Of a stretch of 64,000 nt of DNA, positions 63,700 to 64,000 are shown piece by piece. The stretch's first letter is position 1. Each line of letters starts with the position of its first letter. A model generated the notes under the pieces. That model was not told the DNA's origin and did not search any database. It saw only the letters and a program-made list of their open reading frames with translations. The stretch comes from Larix kaempferi. Taxonomy: Eukaryota; Streptophyta; Pinopsida; Pinales; Pinaceae. The stretch is taken from positions 2,299,501-2,363,500 of the forward strand of contig BSBM01000320.1 of the NCBI GenBank assembly GCA_027924585.1, written 5' to 3'. Position numbers and translations under genes: made by a program.

Positions 63700-64000
63700 T
63701 CCCCCCATCTCAGGGAGAGCTTCTCCATCCTCCCTGTCTCGGGGAGAATGTCTCACTGACGCTGCAACATCAACAATTGTTGTATCACAGTCTGCAGATT
63801 GACTCTTGCACATTGTAAATTCCATTCTTGACTTGAACTTGAACACCTTCCTTTCAAATTGTCAGATACTATTGGCTCAACACTGAAAATGCTTCGGGTC
63901 TCAATCTGCTTCACCCATGTGCTTCTTCTTTTAATCCTAATTCTTGTATGTTTGTTTTGAAGCTCTAATGTGAAAATTCAATAGATTAAAATTATTTTCA

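Larger units (their letters stand above)
49674..64000. repeat. Tandem unit III, right end outside window
   Basis: It follows unit I at an offset of about 47.5 kb to the last base, ending before the CACTA-like end and solo LTR B. A 3-bp deletion near 62965 (relative to ggcctttttgaggc in the other units) is its clearest private indel. Whether a fourth unit follows is unknown. Confidence 0.9.

Overview
The window is nuclear DNA from a plant, most likely a vascular plant with a large, repeat-rich genome. The evidence is AT-rich sequence with almost no coding capacity, an LTR element with the initiator-tRNA-Met primer site typical of plant Copia elements, very long TGTAAT...ATTACA long terminal repeats, a CACTA-type end, and a plant-style nuclear poly(A)-binding RRM protein. 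I cannot name the species.

The dominant structure is a head-to-tail tandem array of a unit of about 23.75 kb. Unit I runs 2175-25907 (23,733 bp), unit II 25908-49673 (23,766 bp) and unit III 49674-64000 (cut by the window edge). The copies align almost base for base with scattered substitutions and a few small indels, mostly microsatellite length changes. Unit phase is arbitrary: I set it at the point where an LTR element interrupts the first gene copy.

The only convincing gene is a short intronless RRM gene on the minus strand, related to PABPN1 (nuclear poly(A)-binding protein 2). It is intact at 25440-26030 (196 aa) and 49194-49796 (200 aa). A third copy at the left edge keeps only codons 1-41 (2175-2297), because a young non-autonomous LTR retrotransposon (1-2174) has inserted into its RNP2 motif.

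Layout of a unit, in unit I coordinates: RRM gene 5' end and upstream DNA (2175-2550); an 80-bp tandem duplication (2551-2710); about 7.4 kb of AT-rich DNA with degenerate repeats (2711-10118); solo LTR A, 4,340 bp with target duplication gtcca (10119-14468); AT-rich DNA; an LTR-like fragment (about 15370-16030); a 43-bp x 3 minisatellite (16076-16204); a CACTA-like end (16939) whose element is split by solo LTR B, 4,250 bp with target duplication ataaa (17394-21653); AT-rich DNA with short tandem duplications (22000-25250); then the next RRM gene.

The most informative non-genic signal is that solo LTRs A and B are diverged members of one long-LTR family that keep the same small hairpins. One of these carries a compensatory C-G to T-A change. 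I found no operon-like or defence-like system, and no tRNA, rRNA or CRISPR.
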